From assembly GCA_014376575.1 (NCBI GenBank), contig JACMRF010000083.1:1-23981 (forward strand): DNA of 23,981 nucleotides, given 5' to 3'. The position numbers and the translations under genes are program-made. This DNA is from Undibacterium sp. GTDB taxonomy: Bacteria; Pseudomonadota; Gammaproteobacteria; Burkholderiales; Burkholderiaceae. Below, one piece after another: positions 7,073 to 14,799 of this stretch. Under the pieces are notes generated by a model, which did no database searches, was not told the origin of the DNA, and saw nothing but the letters and a program-made list of their open reading frames with translations. How positions within the stretch are numbered: the stretch's first letter is position 1; every line of letters starts with the position of its first letter.

Positions 7073-7609
7073 ATGGAACAATTTCACGGTACAACCATCT
7101 TGTCGGTCCGACGCGGAAATCTGGTGGCGCTTGGGGGTGATGGACAAGTTACACTAGGTAATATTGTGATGAAAAGTACAGCTCGTAAAGTACGAAAGCT
7201 TTACCATAATAAGGTGCTAGCGGGGTTTGCCGGGGGAACGGCAGACGCATTTACTCTCATTGAACGTTTTGAATCAAAACTGGAAAAACATCAAGGACAT
7301 CTGATGCGTGCTTCCGTGGAATTGGCGAAAGATTGGCGTACTGACCGTATGTTACGCAGACTAGAAGCAATGCTGTTGGTAGCAGATCGCGAAACAACAT
7401 TGGTTATTACCGGCAACGGTGATGTGCTGGAACCAAATGAGGGTATTGGTGCGATAGGTTCTGGAGGTACATTTGCGCAATCGGCAGCTATTGCCTTATT
7501 TCAGAATACTGAATTGTCTCCACTAGATATTGTCAAAAAATCGCTCACTATTGCTGGCGAACTGTGTATTTATACTAATCTCTCGCATACGATAGAAACC
7601 CTCGAATAA
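7073..7609 (+). CDS. hslV: ATP-dependent protease subunit HslV (ClpQ)
   Basis: The peptidase of the HslUV (ClpYQ) complex, a proteasome-like dodecamer with an N-terminal threonine nucleophile. The start is the ATG at 7073, with AGGA at 7064-7067; an upstream frame back to 6944 has no family similarity and overlaps the heat-shock promoter. The 178 residues match HslV throughout ([34 protein letters not shown]). The catalytic Thr is residue 7, after the six-residue lead M-E-Q-F-H-G. In E. coli it directly follows Met1, so here a short propeptide must be removed. hslU begins 56 bases downstream. Confidence 0.96.
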   Translation: MEQFHGTTILSVRRGNLVALGGDGQVTLGNIVMKSTARKVRKLYHNKVLAGFAGGTADAFTLIERFESKLEKHQGHLMRASVELAKDWRTDRMLRRLEAMLLVADRETTLVITGNGDVLEPNEGIGAIGSGGTFAQSAAIALFQNTELSPLDIVKKSLTIAGELCIYTNLSHTIETLE

Positions 7610-7665
7610 GTCGCTCCTATAAGTTCGACCCATGGAGCAATTAAGAATGAATAGAGTAAATAAAT

Positions 7666-9021
7666 ATGAATATGACTCCGCAAGAAATCGTTTCTGAGTT
7701 GGACAAGCATGTTGTAGGGCAGGATAACGCGAAGCGAGCCGTTGCCATTGCGTTGCGAAATCGCTGGCGTCGTCAGCAAGTTCCTGACCCATTACGCCAT
7801 GAAATAACACCCAAAAATATTTTGATGATAGGCCCGACTGGGGTTGGTAAGACAGAAATAGCGCGACGCTTGGCTAAGTTGGCTGACGCGCCATTCATCA
7901 AGATCGAGGCGACTAAATTTACAGAAGTTGGTTATGTTGGGCGCGATGTCGATACCATTATTCGTGATTTAGTTGATATTGGTATTAAACAAACCCGTGA
8001 AGCTGCTACACGCAGAGTCAGAATCCGCGCAGAAGAGGCTGCAGAAGAGCGTATTCTTGATATTTTGTTACCTGCTGCGCGAGATATTGTTTCGATCGTT
8101 GGCTCAGCGCCTATCAGCGAAAATTCTGCAATTGATGCCGCGCCGAACAGTACGCGGCAAACTTTTAGAAAGCGTCTGCGAGAAGGTGCTATCGATGACA
8201 AAGAAATAGAAATTGATGTCACTGAAGCTGGTCCTCAAATGGAAATCATGGCTCCGCCGGGTATGGAAGAAATGACCGAGCAAATCAAGTCCATGTTTTC
8301 TGGTATCGGTAGCGGCCGAAAAAAAAGTCGTAAACTAAAAATCAAAGAAGCAATGAAGTTTTTAATTGAAGAAGAAGCGGCAAAACTCGTTAATGAAGAC
8401 GAGTTGAAGCAGGAAGCGATCAATAATGTAGAACAAAATGGTATCGTTTTTTTAGATGAGATTGATAAAATTGCCTCACGTTCTGAAACAGGTGGCGCTG
8501 AAGTTTCACGAGCTGGCGTGCAGAGAGATTTGCTTCCGCTGGTCGAGGGGACCACCGTAAATACCAAATATGGCATGATAAAAACCGATCATATTTTGTT
8601 TATTGCATCTGGTGCTTTTCATTTAGCTAAGCCTTCTGATTTGATCCCGGAGTTGCAAGGTCGATTCCCTATACGCGTTGAACTTGAGTCGCTTTCGATT
8701 GCAGATTTTGAGCGTATTCTGACTGGTACCGACGCTTGCCTGACAAAACAGTACGAGGCTCTGTTAGCGACAGAGGGCGTCACAATAGATTTTGCTTCTG
8801 AAGGAGTAAAAAGATTGGCAGGAATTGCCTATTCGGTTAACGAAACGACAGAAAATATTGGCGCACGCCGACTTTACACGGTAATGGAAAAACTATTGGA
8901 AGAAATCTCTTTTGACGCTCATCAAAACAGCGGTAAAACAATCGTCATTGACGCAGCATACGTAGATCAGCGTTTGCAAGCTTTGTCGGTAGATGAGGAT
9001 TTGTCGCGCTATATATTGTAA
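7666..9021 (+). CDS. hslU: HslU (ClpY) AAA+ ATPase of the HslUV protease
   Basis: Hexameric unfoldase that feeds substrates to HslV. It has 451 residues, slightly longer than the 443 of E. coli. Walker A G-P-T-G-V-G-K-T is at 56-63, Walker B I-V-F-L-D-E-I-D at 260-267, sensor-2 G-A-R-R lies in the C-terminal domain, and the tail E-D-L-S-R-Y-I-L is the segment that inserts into HslV. The N-terminal [13 protein letters not shown] motif and the family-specific I-domain (about 105-240) are present. ATGs at 7666 and 7672 are both possible; neither has a strong ribosome site. No terminator separates it from the small gene at 9055. Confidence 0.97.
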   Translation: MNMTPQEIVSELDKHVVGQDNAKRAVAIALRNRWRRQQVPDPLRHEITPKNILMIGPTGVGKTEIARRLAKLADAPFIKIEATKFTEVGYVGRDVDTIIRDLVDIGIKQTREAATRRVRIRAEEAAEERILDILLPAARDIVSIVGSAPISENSAIDAAPNSTRQTFRKRLREGAIDDKEIEIDVTEAGPQMEIMAPPGMEEMTEQIKSMFSGIGSGRKKSRKLKIKEAMKFLIEEEAAKLVNEDELKQEAINNVEQNGIVFLDEIDKIASRSETGGAEVSRAGVQRDLLPLVEGTTVNTKYGMIKTDHILFIASGAFHLAKPSDLIPELQGRFPIRVELESLSIADFERILTGTDACLTKQYEALLATEGVTIDFASEGVKRLAGIAYSVNETTENIGARRLYTVMEKLLEEISFDAHQNSGKTIVIDAAYVDQRLQALSVDEDLSRYIL

Positions 9022-9054
9022 TTATTTGTTGAAATTGAAAAACGATAAACCATC

Positions 9055-9210
9055 ATGGCGAACAAACCAATAGGCATTCGTCAGAAAATGGTTTTTCGTT
9101 TTGATCCCATCCAAAGTAAGCCGCATAACATGATCGCGTTGGCGGCAAAACGAAGTGGAGCAGGCAGCCATAAAAATCCGTTTCTTCCACCCGGCAAAGA
9201 CAAAAATTAG
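9055..9210 (+). CDS. Unrecognised 51-residue basic small protein
   Basis: The ATG at 9055 begins a 51-codon frame ending in TAG at 9208-9210, 33 bases after hslU. The product is basic (many Lys/Arg) with a middle K-P-H-N-M-I-A-L-A-A-K-R-S-G-A-G-S-H-K and a polar, proline-containing tail. There is no membrane segment or cysteine. Codon choice looks like that of the neighbours, so I judge it a real gene, but no clear Shine-Dalgarno sequence is visible. The basic G-x-G-S-H-K core could contact RNA or ribosomes (speculation). I do not recognise the family. It may ride on the hslVU transcript, as no terminator lies between. The chance that the frame is accidental is moderate. Confidence 0.5.
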   Translation: MANKPIGIRQKMVFRFDPIQSKPHNMIALAAKRSGAGSHKNPFLPPGKDKN

Positions 9211-9234
9211 CGCTTAAAAAAGCTCCTGAAAAAG

Positions 9235-9263
9235 TTGAACCGGATTAGACTGTGTACTCACAT
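9235..9263 (+). promoter_or_regulatory. Weak candidate promoter of the 72-residue protein gene
   Basis: TTGAAC (9235-9240), 17 bases, then TCACAT (9258-9263). Each hexamer matches the sigma-70 consensus at four of six positions. It sits 27 bases before the GTG start at 9291. It is weak, and read-through from hslU is an alternative. Confidence 0.3.
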
Positions 9264-9290
9264 CTTACGCACTAACCCTTGGGAGCTATT

Positions 9291-9509
9291 GTGTCAGGAA
9301 GCAGAAAGCGGAAAAAGAAATTAAAACATCAGTTTCCTCTTAAACGCAGGGATATGATTACCCGTATGTTGGTCGATATTGGTGTTTATTACGCTCCCAC
9401 TTTGGGTAACTTCAAAGCGTCCGAGTTTCTGCGTGACAAAGAGGTTCCCGAACATGTCATTGTCAGAGTAATGCAAGCGCAACAATTTAGCATATTAGAA
9501 AAGGGCTAA
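9291..9509 (+). CDS. Unrecognised 72-residue small basic protein
   Basis: The start is the GTG at 9291, set by a strong GGGAG at 9281-9285 five bases before it; a TTG at 9279 is in frame but overlaps that site. The product has a very basic head (S-R-K-R-K-K-K-L-K) followed by a compact part, M-L-V-D-I-G-V-Y-Y-A-P-T-L-G-N-F-K-A-S-E-F-L, then V-P-E-H-V-I-V-R-V-M. This reads like a small helical fold with a nucleic-acid-type basic arm. There are no cysteines, membrane segment or signal. I do not recognise a characterised family; similar small proteins may exist in related Burkholderiales, but I cannot confirm that here. It converges on gpsA, and its last codons are part of a shared terminator hairpin. 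Confidence 0.75.
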   Translation: MSGSRKRKKKLKHQFPLKRRDMITRMLVDIGVYYAPTLGNFKASEFLRDKEVPEHVIVRVMQAQQFSILEKG

Positions 9510-9521
9510 ATTAAAGCCCTT
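9501..9521. terminator. Bidirectional terminator covering both stop codons
   Basis: AAGGGCT (9501-9507), a 7-base loop, then AGCCCTT (9515-9521). The stop of the + gene (9507-9509) and the gpsA stop (9511-9513, - strand) both lie inside it, one base apart. T-rich tails follow on both strands, though each is short and interrupted. Confidence 0.7.
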
Positions 9522-10506
9522 CTTGTTTTGCGTCGCGCGCTAGCAATCGTTCTATTGTTTTTTGTGCAGAAATGCCATCAAATAATACCCCAGCAACAGC
9601 GTCGCTGATTGGCATGTCAATCTTGAGTCGTTCCGCTAAAGTTCTAACTGCCTGCGCACAGCGCACGCCCTCTGCAACATGACCCAATTCTTCAACAATG
9701 GTTGCTAAAGACTTGTCTTGTGCCAGCCCAAGACCCACTTTGCGGTTGCGCGACAGGTCCCCTGTGCAGGTCAAGATAAGATCGCCAACACCTGTGAGTC
9801 CCATTAAGGTTTCGCTACGTGCACCAAGAGCAACCCCGAGTCGGCTGATTTCTGCCAAGCCGCGCGTCATTAAGGCAGCGCGAGCATTGAGCCCTAAACC
9901 AAGACCGTCTGCGATGCCAGTTGCTATTGCCAAAATATTTTTAACGGCGCCACCCACTTCGACACCGATAACATCATCGCTTGAATACACGCGTATGGCA
10001 TTGCCGTGTACTGCGGCCACCACTTGTTGGCATAGCATTGGGTCTGTAGACGCGATGGTAAGCGCGCATGGCAAGCCTTTTGCTACCTCTTGTGCAAATG
10101 AAGGGCCTGAAAGTGCACCCGCTGCTACCTGTTCACCCAGCACTTGCCTTACTGTCTGATGCGGTAGGAATTGGCTTTCTTCTTCAAAGCCTTTGCAGAG
10201 CCATACCACTTGCTTTAATTGATAGGGAAGACACTGGGTAAGAATGGGGCGCAAACCTGCAACTGAGCTTGCAACGATCAATAGTCCGGAGACTTGAACA
10301 TGCTTGATGGCCATATCAAAATCAGCTGTAGCCTGTAATCGTGGCGGTAATATAAAGTCGGGCAAATAATTCTGATTAGTTCTATCAATCTGAAGCTGCG
10401 ACATCATTTTCTGATTTCTCCCCCACAGAAGCACTTCATTTCTTGCCGCGAGTGAGATTGCCAATGCCGTACCCCAAGCGCCTGCACCGAGTATCGTTAT
10501 TTTCAT
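9511..10506 (-). CDS. gpsA: NAD(P)H-dependent glycerol-3-phosphate dehydrogenase GpsA
   Basis: Reduces dihydroxyacetone phosphate to sn-glycerol-3-phosphate, the backbone for phospholipids, in the cytoplasm. It has 331 residues, the usual length. The Rossmann motif G-A-G-A-W-G-T-A-L-A is at 7-16. Lys105 (C-K-G-F-E) and Lys189 (G-G-A-V-K-N) are the conserved active-site lysines, and A-L-S-G-P-S-F-A-Q-E and T-G-V-G-D-L-I-L-T-C are family motifs. The ATG at 10506 gives M-K-I-T-I-L-G-A-G, the normal start. It lies downstream of secB and an SH3b gene, but a terminator at 10547-10576 separates it from the latter, so some independent transcription is likely. Confidence 0.96.
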   Translation of the reverse strand: MKITILGAGAWGTALAISLAARNEVLLWGRNQKMMSQLQIDRTNQNYLPDFILPPRLQATADFDMAIKHVQVSGLLIVASSVAGLRPILTQCLPYQLKQVVWLCKGFEEESQFLPHQTVRQVLGEQVAAGALSGPSFAQEVAKGLPCALTIASTDPMLCQQVVAAVHGNAIRVYSSDDVIGVEVGGAVKNILAIATGIADGLGLGLNARAALMTRGLAEISRLGVALGARSETLMGLTGVGDLILTCTGDLSRNRKVGLGLAQDKSLATIVEELGHVAEGVRCAQAVRTLAERLKIDMPISDAVAGVLFDGISAQKTIERLLARDAKQEGL

Positions 10507-10546
10507 ATCAAGACCTGAAAGAATTAAATATGGATTGGATGAACAT

Positions 10547-10576
10547 AAAAAAAGGACAGAAAACTGTCCCTTTTTT
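10547..10576 (-). terminator. Terminator between the SH3b gene and gpsA
   Basis: A GGACAG stem (10554-10559), AAAA loop and CTGTCC (10564-10569), with an A-run before it and C plus six T after it. Read on the - strand, seven T directly follow the stem, so it fits as the terminator of the SH3b gene. Confidence 0.8.
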
Positions 10577-10602
10577 GACTCTTATTGACTAGACGGATTG
10601 AA

Positions 10603-11046
10603 CTAAACACCCCATACCTCGGTTATTTTTACATACCCAAGTTGTCCATCGCGATGCTTAACCTTTACCCATCCAGCATTGACGGCTTCGGCCATTTCAA
10701 GTAAAACATTTTTATCGGCACTAAATATTGCCGCTGAAGATTCATCCGGTGCTACGCGTATTTTGGCATTGGTTACGCGAATGATCACGTTACGACGAGC
10801 GATTACGTCTTTTGATTCGACCCAGCTCAGGTCGCCAGCCACATCCCGCACTTTGCTCCAGGTACCATAAGTCAAAATGAGTTCGACTGGCATGCCGCGA
10901 GGAGCAACATACAGTTTAGCTCCTTTGGCTGAGGGGGCATCATACAAGATCACTGGAGATGCTCCTATAGACCTGAATTCCAAGGCGTGGGCTAAACCAG
11001 AGAATAGAGTTATCCCTACGAAAAAAGTAAGTAGAAGACGTCGCAT
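10603..11046 (-). CDS. Exported protein with two SH3b repeats
   Basis: A 147-residue protein with a clear Sec signal (M-R-R-L-L-L, hydrophobic core to about residue 19, cleavage likely after A-H-A at 19-21), so it is periplasmic. Two bacterial SH3 repeats follow, about 28-85 (V-I-L-Y-D-A-P-S ... W-S-K-V-R-D ... L-S-W-V) and 86-147 (I-R-V-T-N-A-K-I-R-V-A-P ... G-W-V-K-V-K-H-R-D-G-Q-L-G-Y-V). SH3b domains often bind peptidoglycan or partner proteins. No enzyme domain is present, so a cell-wall-binding or adaptor role is inference. It lies between secB and gpsA, with hairpins on both sides. Confidence 0.85.
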   Translation of the reverse strand: MRRLLLTFFVGITLFSGLAHALEFRSIGASPVILYDAPSAKGAKLYVAPRGMPVELILTYGTWSKVRDVAGDLSWVESKDVIARRNVIIRVTNAKIRVAPDESSAAIFSADKNVLLEMAEAVNAGWVKVKHRDGQLGYVKITEVWGV

Positions 11047-11074
11047 AAAAGATAAACCTTAAGTCTTACTTGAA

Positions 11075-11105
11075 GACCTCATGCGCTATTTAACTGCATG
11101 AGGTC
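11075..11105 (-). terminator. Strong hairpin between secB and the SH3b gene
   Basis: A perfect 10-bp stem, GACCTCATGC (11075-11084) with GCATGAGGTC (11096-11105), and an 11-base loop. It sits 9 bases after the secB stop on the - strand. The T-tail is weak, so it may act as a partial terminator or an mRNA 3'-end stabiliser. Confidence 0.65.
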
Positions 11106-11114
11106 GTTCTTGAA

Positions 11115-11606
11115 TTAATGCGTAGTCGCTGGAGCTACATCGCCGCTAGCTTCTTGCAATTTTGCTTGCTGCTCAGCAACGTTTTGTAGGCGTTGTTGAT
11201 AGAATGCTTCAAAGTTTATTTCTGTCAAATGAACAGGAGGGAATCCAGCCCGGGTGATCGCATCAGCAATGTTAGAGCGCAAATATGGATACAAAATATT
11301 TGGGCAACCAATGCCAAGCAATGGGTCTAGTTGTTCTGCTGGAATATTGCGAGCTTCAAAAATTCCGGCTTGTTTACCTTCGACAAGAAAAGCAATCTTG
11401 TCTTTAATTTTTGCAGTGACAGTAACGGTTACTGTAGATTCAACGATGCCTTCCGATAATTGCTCTGCACCTACATCAAGGGAAACCTCGATACTTGGTG
11501 CTTCTTGCTCAAGAAAAATACCAGGAGAATTCGGCTGTTCAAGCGATAAGTCTTTCAGATAAACGCGTTGAATTTGAAATACGGGCTGCAGATTTTCGTC
11601 AGACAT
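11115..11606 (-). CDS. secB: Protein-export chaperone SecB
   Basis: Tetrameric cytoplasmic chaperone that keeps preproteins unfolded and passes them to SecA. It has 163 residues. The family core is plain: [15 protein letters not shown] near the start, then [17 protein letters not shown] and [15 protein letters not shown]. The acidic SecA-binding strand (I-E-V-S-L-D-V) is kept and the C-terminal tail is alanine/glutamine-rich. Its place next to grxC and a rhodanese gene is the usual betaproteobacterial arrangement. It has its own candidate promoter 92-121 bases upstream. Confidence 0.97.
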   Translation of the reverse strand: MSDENLQPVFQIQRVYLKDLSLEQPNSPGIFLEQEAPSIEVSLDVGAEQLSEGIVESTVTVTVTAKIKDKIAFLVEGKQAGIFEARNIPAEQLDPLLGIGCPNILYPYLRSNIADAITRAGFPPVHLTEINFEAFYQQRLQNVAEQQAKLQEASGDVAPATTH

Positions 11607-11697
11607 GTGAGACTTTCTAAAAATTCTAAAAGATTAATAATGAACAGCAAGACAACGAGATGAGGCTGTTTTCAACCATTTCAAGGTCGCGGCGCAT

Positions 11698-11727
11698 ATT
11701 GTAGCAAGTAGCAGACATAATGAGCAA
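11698..11727 (-). promoter_or_regulatory. Candidate secB promoter (extended -10)
   Basis: On the - strand the extended -10 TGCTACAAT has its hexamer TACAAT at 11698-11703. A weak -35-like TTGCTC lies at 11722-11727, with an 18-base spacer. Transcription would start near 11690, about 85 bases before the secB ATG. Confidence 0.5.
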
Positions 11728-11730
11728 TCT

Positions 11731-11750
11731 GGATCAGTCCGGATCAGTCC
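11731..11750. repeat. 10-bp tandem repeat at the grxC stop codon
   Basis: GGATCAGTCC occurs twice head to tail (11731-11740 and 11741-11750), followed by a partial third copy (GGAT). The second unit contains the grxC stop (TGA on the - strand), so the unit duplicates the stop context. Probably a slippage product. Confidence 0.85.
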
Positions 11751-12007
11751 GGATTAAGCAAAGTAGCAAGTTTGCCAGCGCGATCAAGTGCTGATAAATC
11801 GTCAAAACCACCAATATGCGTATCGCCAATATAAATTTGTGGAACAGTACGACGTCCTGTTTTTTGCATCATGTTTTCTCTTACCTCTGGGTCGAGATCA
11901 ACGCGAATTTTTTCTATCTCTTCAACGCCTTTAGATTTCAATAGCCGTTCTGCCATAGTGCAATAAGGGCAAACAGCAGTGCTATACATCGTAACGTGTG
12001 CAGTCAT
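11744..12007 (-). CDS. grxC: Glutaredoxin 3 (GrxC)
   Basis: A small dithiol glutaredoxin of 87 residues that reduces protein disulfides and glutathione mixed disulfides in the cytoplasm. The active site C-P-Y-C is at 13-16, with T-V-P-Q-I-Y-I and G-G-F-D-D-L forming the glutathione-binding site. The start is the ATG at 12007, preceded by GGAG at 12015-12018; a longer frame to 12079 adds unrelated residues and overlaps the rhodanese gene. It lies 25 bases after the rhodanese gene and upstream of secB, probably co-transcribed with the former. Confidence 0.95.
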   Translation of the reverse strand: MTAHVTMYSTAVCPYCTMAERLLKSKGVEEIEKIRVDLDPEVRENMMQKTGRRTVPQIYIGDTHIGGFDDLSALDRAGKLATLLNPD

Positions 12008-12032
12008 CAGATTCTCCGGCTCACTTTTCATT

Positions 12033-12434
12033 TCATTTAATTGTTGGCAAACCTTGTGATTTCCATGCGGCAACGCCACCGTCCAGAATGAAGACTTGTG
12101 TAAAACCTGCTTTAGTCAACAATCCTGCAGCGCTAGCTGCACGTACACCGCGTTCGCACACGGTAATAATCGTACTATTCTTGAATTTCTCTATCTCTTT
12201 CAGGCGATTACCTAATTCTGGCAATGGAACATGCTTGGCGTTTTGCAAATGTCCGGTGGTAAATTCTTCAGCTGATCTGACGTCGAGAATCAGAGATTTA
12301 CCTTGATTAATGAGCTGAGTTGCTTGCAGTTGAGATAATTTTGCACCGCGGCTTCGTATCACGGGATACAGTAATGCGCCGCCTGAAACCAAGGCGATGG
12401 AGATGATCCAGATGTTGTCGATAATGAATTTCAC
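12033..12434 (-). CDS. Membrane-anchored rhodanese-like protein
   Basis: A 133-residue protein with one N-terminal transmembrane helix (about 4-24: I-I-D-N-I-W-I-I-S-I-A-L-V-S-G-G-A-L-L-Y) and a single rhodanese domain (about 35-131). The catalytic Cys93 is in the loop C-E-R-G-V-R, giving potential sulfurtransferase or persulfide carrier activity. I chose the GTG at 12434, with GGA six bases before it; a longer frame to 12500 adds a hydrophilic lead not expected before the anchor. It is similar in layout to E. coli YibN, also beside grxC and secB. The physiological sulfur acceptor is unknown. Confidence 0.88.
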   Translation of the reverse strand: MKFIIDNIWIISIALVSGGALLYPVIRSRGAKLSQLQATQLINQGKSLILDVRSAEEFTTGHLQNAKHVPLPELGNRLKEIEKFKNSTIITVCERGVRAASAAGLLTKAGFTQVFILDGGVAAWKSQGLPTIK

Positions 12435-12570
12435 GGTATTCCAGTAGTTTGAATGGTTATAAAGAACCTCGTCATTATAAAATAGATGGCGGTGCCGCAT
12501 CTAATTCACTTTCAAATGCCCGTTTAACGCTTACTTTGACTTTTTAAACCAACTTCATTTCTCTCCTATT

Positions 12571-13317
12571 ATGTATAAAATTGTTTTAATGCGCCACGGC
12601 GAATCTACTTGGAACCTCGACAATCGCTTTACTGGTTGGACAGATGTAGACTTGACTGAAAAAGGTGTTGCCGAAGCGCGTCAGGCAGGAATTTTGCTGA
12701 AAAGTGCGGGTTTTACCTTTGATTTAGCCTTCACATCAGTACTCAAACGCGCCGTTCGCACGCTGTGGGGTACTCTTGATGAAATGGACTTAATGTGGCT
12801 GCCAGTTGTACACGACTGGCGTCTGAATGAGCGTCATTACGGTGCTCTGCAAGGCTTGAACAAAGCGGAAACCGCTGCCAAGTATGGCGACGAGCAGGTT
12901 TTGGTCTGGCGTCGCAGTTACGATACGCCGCCTAATCCCTTGGATGAAAATGATCCGAGAACATCTTTCAATGATCCTCGTTATGCTGGCTTGGCGCATG
13001 CGCTGATTCCATTAACTGAGTGTTTAAAAGATACTGTTGAGCGCGTCGTGCCTGCATGGGATGACACGATTGCACCAGCAATACGTTCTGGTAAACGCAT
13101 TATCATTTCAGCGCATGGCAATAGTTTGCGCGCCTTGATCAAAATGTTAGATGGCATTAGCGACGCAGATATTGTTAATCTGAATATCCCGAACGGACAA
13201 CCTTTGGTCTATGAGCTCGACGCTGATTTGAAACCCATCAAACATTATTATCTGGGTGATCAAGCTGCGATAGCGGCGGCACTGCACGCCGTTGCTAGTC
13301 AGGGAAAATCCAAATAA
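12571..13317 (+). CDS. gpmA: 2,3-bisphosphoglycerate-dependent phosphoglycerate mutase GpmA
   Basis: Interconverts 3- and 2-phosphoglycerate in glycolysis and gluconeogenesis. It has 248 residues, the standard length. The phospho-histidine motif L-M-R-H-G-E-S is at 6-12 with catalytic His9. The second histidine, His182, is in I-S-A-H-G-N-S. Glu87 and Arg88 in [11 protein letters not shown] are the proton donor and substrate contacts of the family. The ATG at 12571 has no clear Shine-Dalgarno sequence; the bases before it are pyrimidine-rich. The gene diverges from the rhodanese gene and leads the gpmA-envC-ctpA-moeB run. Confidence 0.97.
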   Translation: MYKIVLMRHGESTWNLDNRFTGWTDVDLTEKGVAEARQAGILLKSAGFTFDLAFTSVLKRAVRTLWGTLDEMDLMWLPVVHDWRLNERHYGALQGLNKAETAAKYGDEQVLVWRRSYDTPPNPLDENDPRTSFNDPRYAGLAHALIPLTECLKDTVERVVPAWDDTIAPAIRSGKRIIISAHGNSLRALIKMLDGISDADIVNLNIPNGQPLVYELDADLKPIKHYYLGDQAAIAAALHAVASQGKSK

Positions 13318-13361
13318 ATATCTTGCCGACCGCATTCTCGCCATTTGCGCGCGCGCCAGTA

Positions 13362-14705
13362 ATGGTGCGCACGCTTATTTGCCTGCTGCTCGCTTGTACG
13401 TTAGGACAAACACAGGCTGCGGGGACTCAACGTGCGAATCTAAAAAGACAAGCTGAAACAGACCGTACCGAGCTGCAACAAAAATTAAAAGCGCTCAAGA
13501 ACGACATCAATAAAACAGAATCTGCACGAGATAAGGCCAGCGACGCGCTGGAAGATTCTGAGCAAGCTATTTCTGATGCCAACCGCTCATTGCGCGATTT
13601 GCAAATTGAACAGGCGCAAACAGCGGATAAGCTCAAGCTCTTAATCGAAGAGAAGAGTTTGTTACTGGCCAAAGTAGAAAAACAAAAAAAACAATTATCT
13701 GATTTTTTGCGCCGGCAGTATATGCGCGGTGACAGTGATCGCATCAAGTTATTGTTATCTGGAGATAACCCGAATCGGATTAATCGTGATCTGCAATACA
13801 TGAGCTATGTCTCGCAAACGCAAGCAAAAATGATTACTGAGCTGCGCTTTAGCGTGGCGGCAGCCGAGAAAAATACCCAGGAAGCGCTTGAGGCGAAATC
13901 AGATCTGGACGATATCGCGCAAGAAGAACGCGCGCACAAAATTGCGCTTGAGAATGAAAAGAAACGACGTACTAATTTGCTTGGCGAGTTGGCCAACAAA
14001 CTGCACGCGCAAAAAAAAGAAGCTGATAGTCTACAAAAAGATGAACAAAGATTGAGCGGCCTTGTCACACGTCTTAAGAAGCTGATGGAAGAGCAGGCAA
14101 AAGCGGAGCAGGCAAAAGCGCTGCAAATAGAAAGGCAGCGGCTTGACAAGCTAGCACTTGAAAAAGCGCAAAAAGAGAGAAAACAGCAAAACAATCAACA
14201 AAGGAAATCTGGCAAGATCATCAATCCAGATGCCATCGATGCAGACGAAGCGCCTGCTAAGACAGTGACAAAAATTGAGCAAACGCCAACACCAAATAAC
14301 AATGACGGTGCCGAGTTCAGTCGATTAAAAGGACAACTGCGTTTGCCGGTAAGAGGCGAATTGATTGCCAGGTTTGGTAGCAAACGAGGTGATGGCCCAA
14401 GTTGGAAAGGATTGTTTATTAAAGCAGCAGAGGGGGCCGAGGTGAAAGCCATTGCTGCAGGTAAGGTGGTATTTGCTGAATGGTTAAGAGGTTTTGGCAA
14501 TATGATTATCGTAGATCACGGTGGGCAGTACTTAAGTTTGTATAGTAATAATCAGGCAGTATTAAAGCGAGCCGGTGATACTGTAAAAACGGGCGATATT
14601 ATTGCCAGTGCAGGCAACAGCGGCGGCAATGAAGAATCAGGTTTATACTTCGAACTGCGCCATCAAGGTAGGGTATTTGATCCATTAACATGGGTAGGGA
14701 AATAG
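13362..14705 (+). CDS. EnvC-like murein hydrolase activator (degenerate LytM/M23 domain)
   Basis: A periplasmic protein of 447 residues with a Sec signal (M-V-R-T-L-I-C-L-L-L-A-C-T-L-G, cleavage near Q-A-A). A long coiled coil (about 25-270, K/E/Q-rich) and a linker follow. The C-terminal LytM fold (about 315-445) has P-S-W-K-G-L-F-I-K-A where active M23 enzymes have H-x-G-x-D, and L-Y-F-E-L-R-H where they have H-x-H. Both metal-binding motifs are therefore broken, as in E. coli EnvC, which activates amidases at the septum rather than cutting itself. The same function here is inferred from that match. I took the ATG at 13362; a TTG at 13323 would add 13 residues. It lies between gpmA and ctpA. 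Confidence 0.88.
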   Translation: MVRTLICLLLACTLGQTQAAGTQRANLKRQAETDRTELQQKLKALKNDINKTESARDKASDALEDSEQAISDANRSLRDLQIEQAQTADKLKLLIEEKSLLLAKVEKQKKQLSDFLRRQYMRGDSDRIKLLLSGDNPNRINRDLQYMSYVSQTQAKMITELRFSVAAAEKNTQEALEAKSDLDDIAQEERAHKIALENEKKRRTNLLGELANKLHAQKKEADSLQKDEQRLSGLVTRLKKLMEEQAKAEQAKALQIERQRLDKLALEKAQKERKQQNNQQRKSGKIINPDAIDADEAPAKTVTKIEQTPTPNNNDGAEFSRLKGQLRLPVRGELIARFGSKRGDGPSWKGLFIKAAEGAEVKAIAAGKVVFAEWLRGFGNMIIVDHGGQYLSLYSNNQAVLKRAGDTVKTGDIIASAGNSGGNEESGLYFELRHQGRVFDPLTWVGK

Positions 14706-14799
14706 TCGTCATTGCGAATAACAAAATAACAATTGCAAAAAACACCGACATTTTTCGGTCAAATTTAAGTAACTTCAGGTAGCAAAAAAGGGTAGCGAA

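Noticed and set aside
8235..8576. Open frame on the - strand within hslU
   Set aside because: A serine/leucine-rich shadow of the conserved hslU sequence.
12435..12500. 22-codon extension of the rhodanese gene
   Set aside because: A hydrophilic lead before the membrane anchor, and the GTG at 12434 has a ribosome site.
14741..14756. Small dyad ACCGA/TCGGT between envC-like gene and ctpA
   Set aside because: A 5-bp stem without a T-tract; expected by chance in AT-rich spacers.
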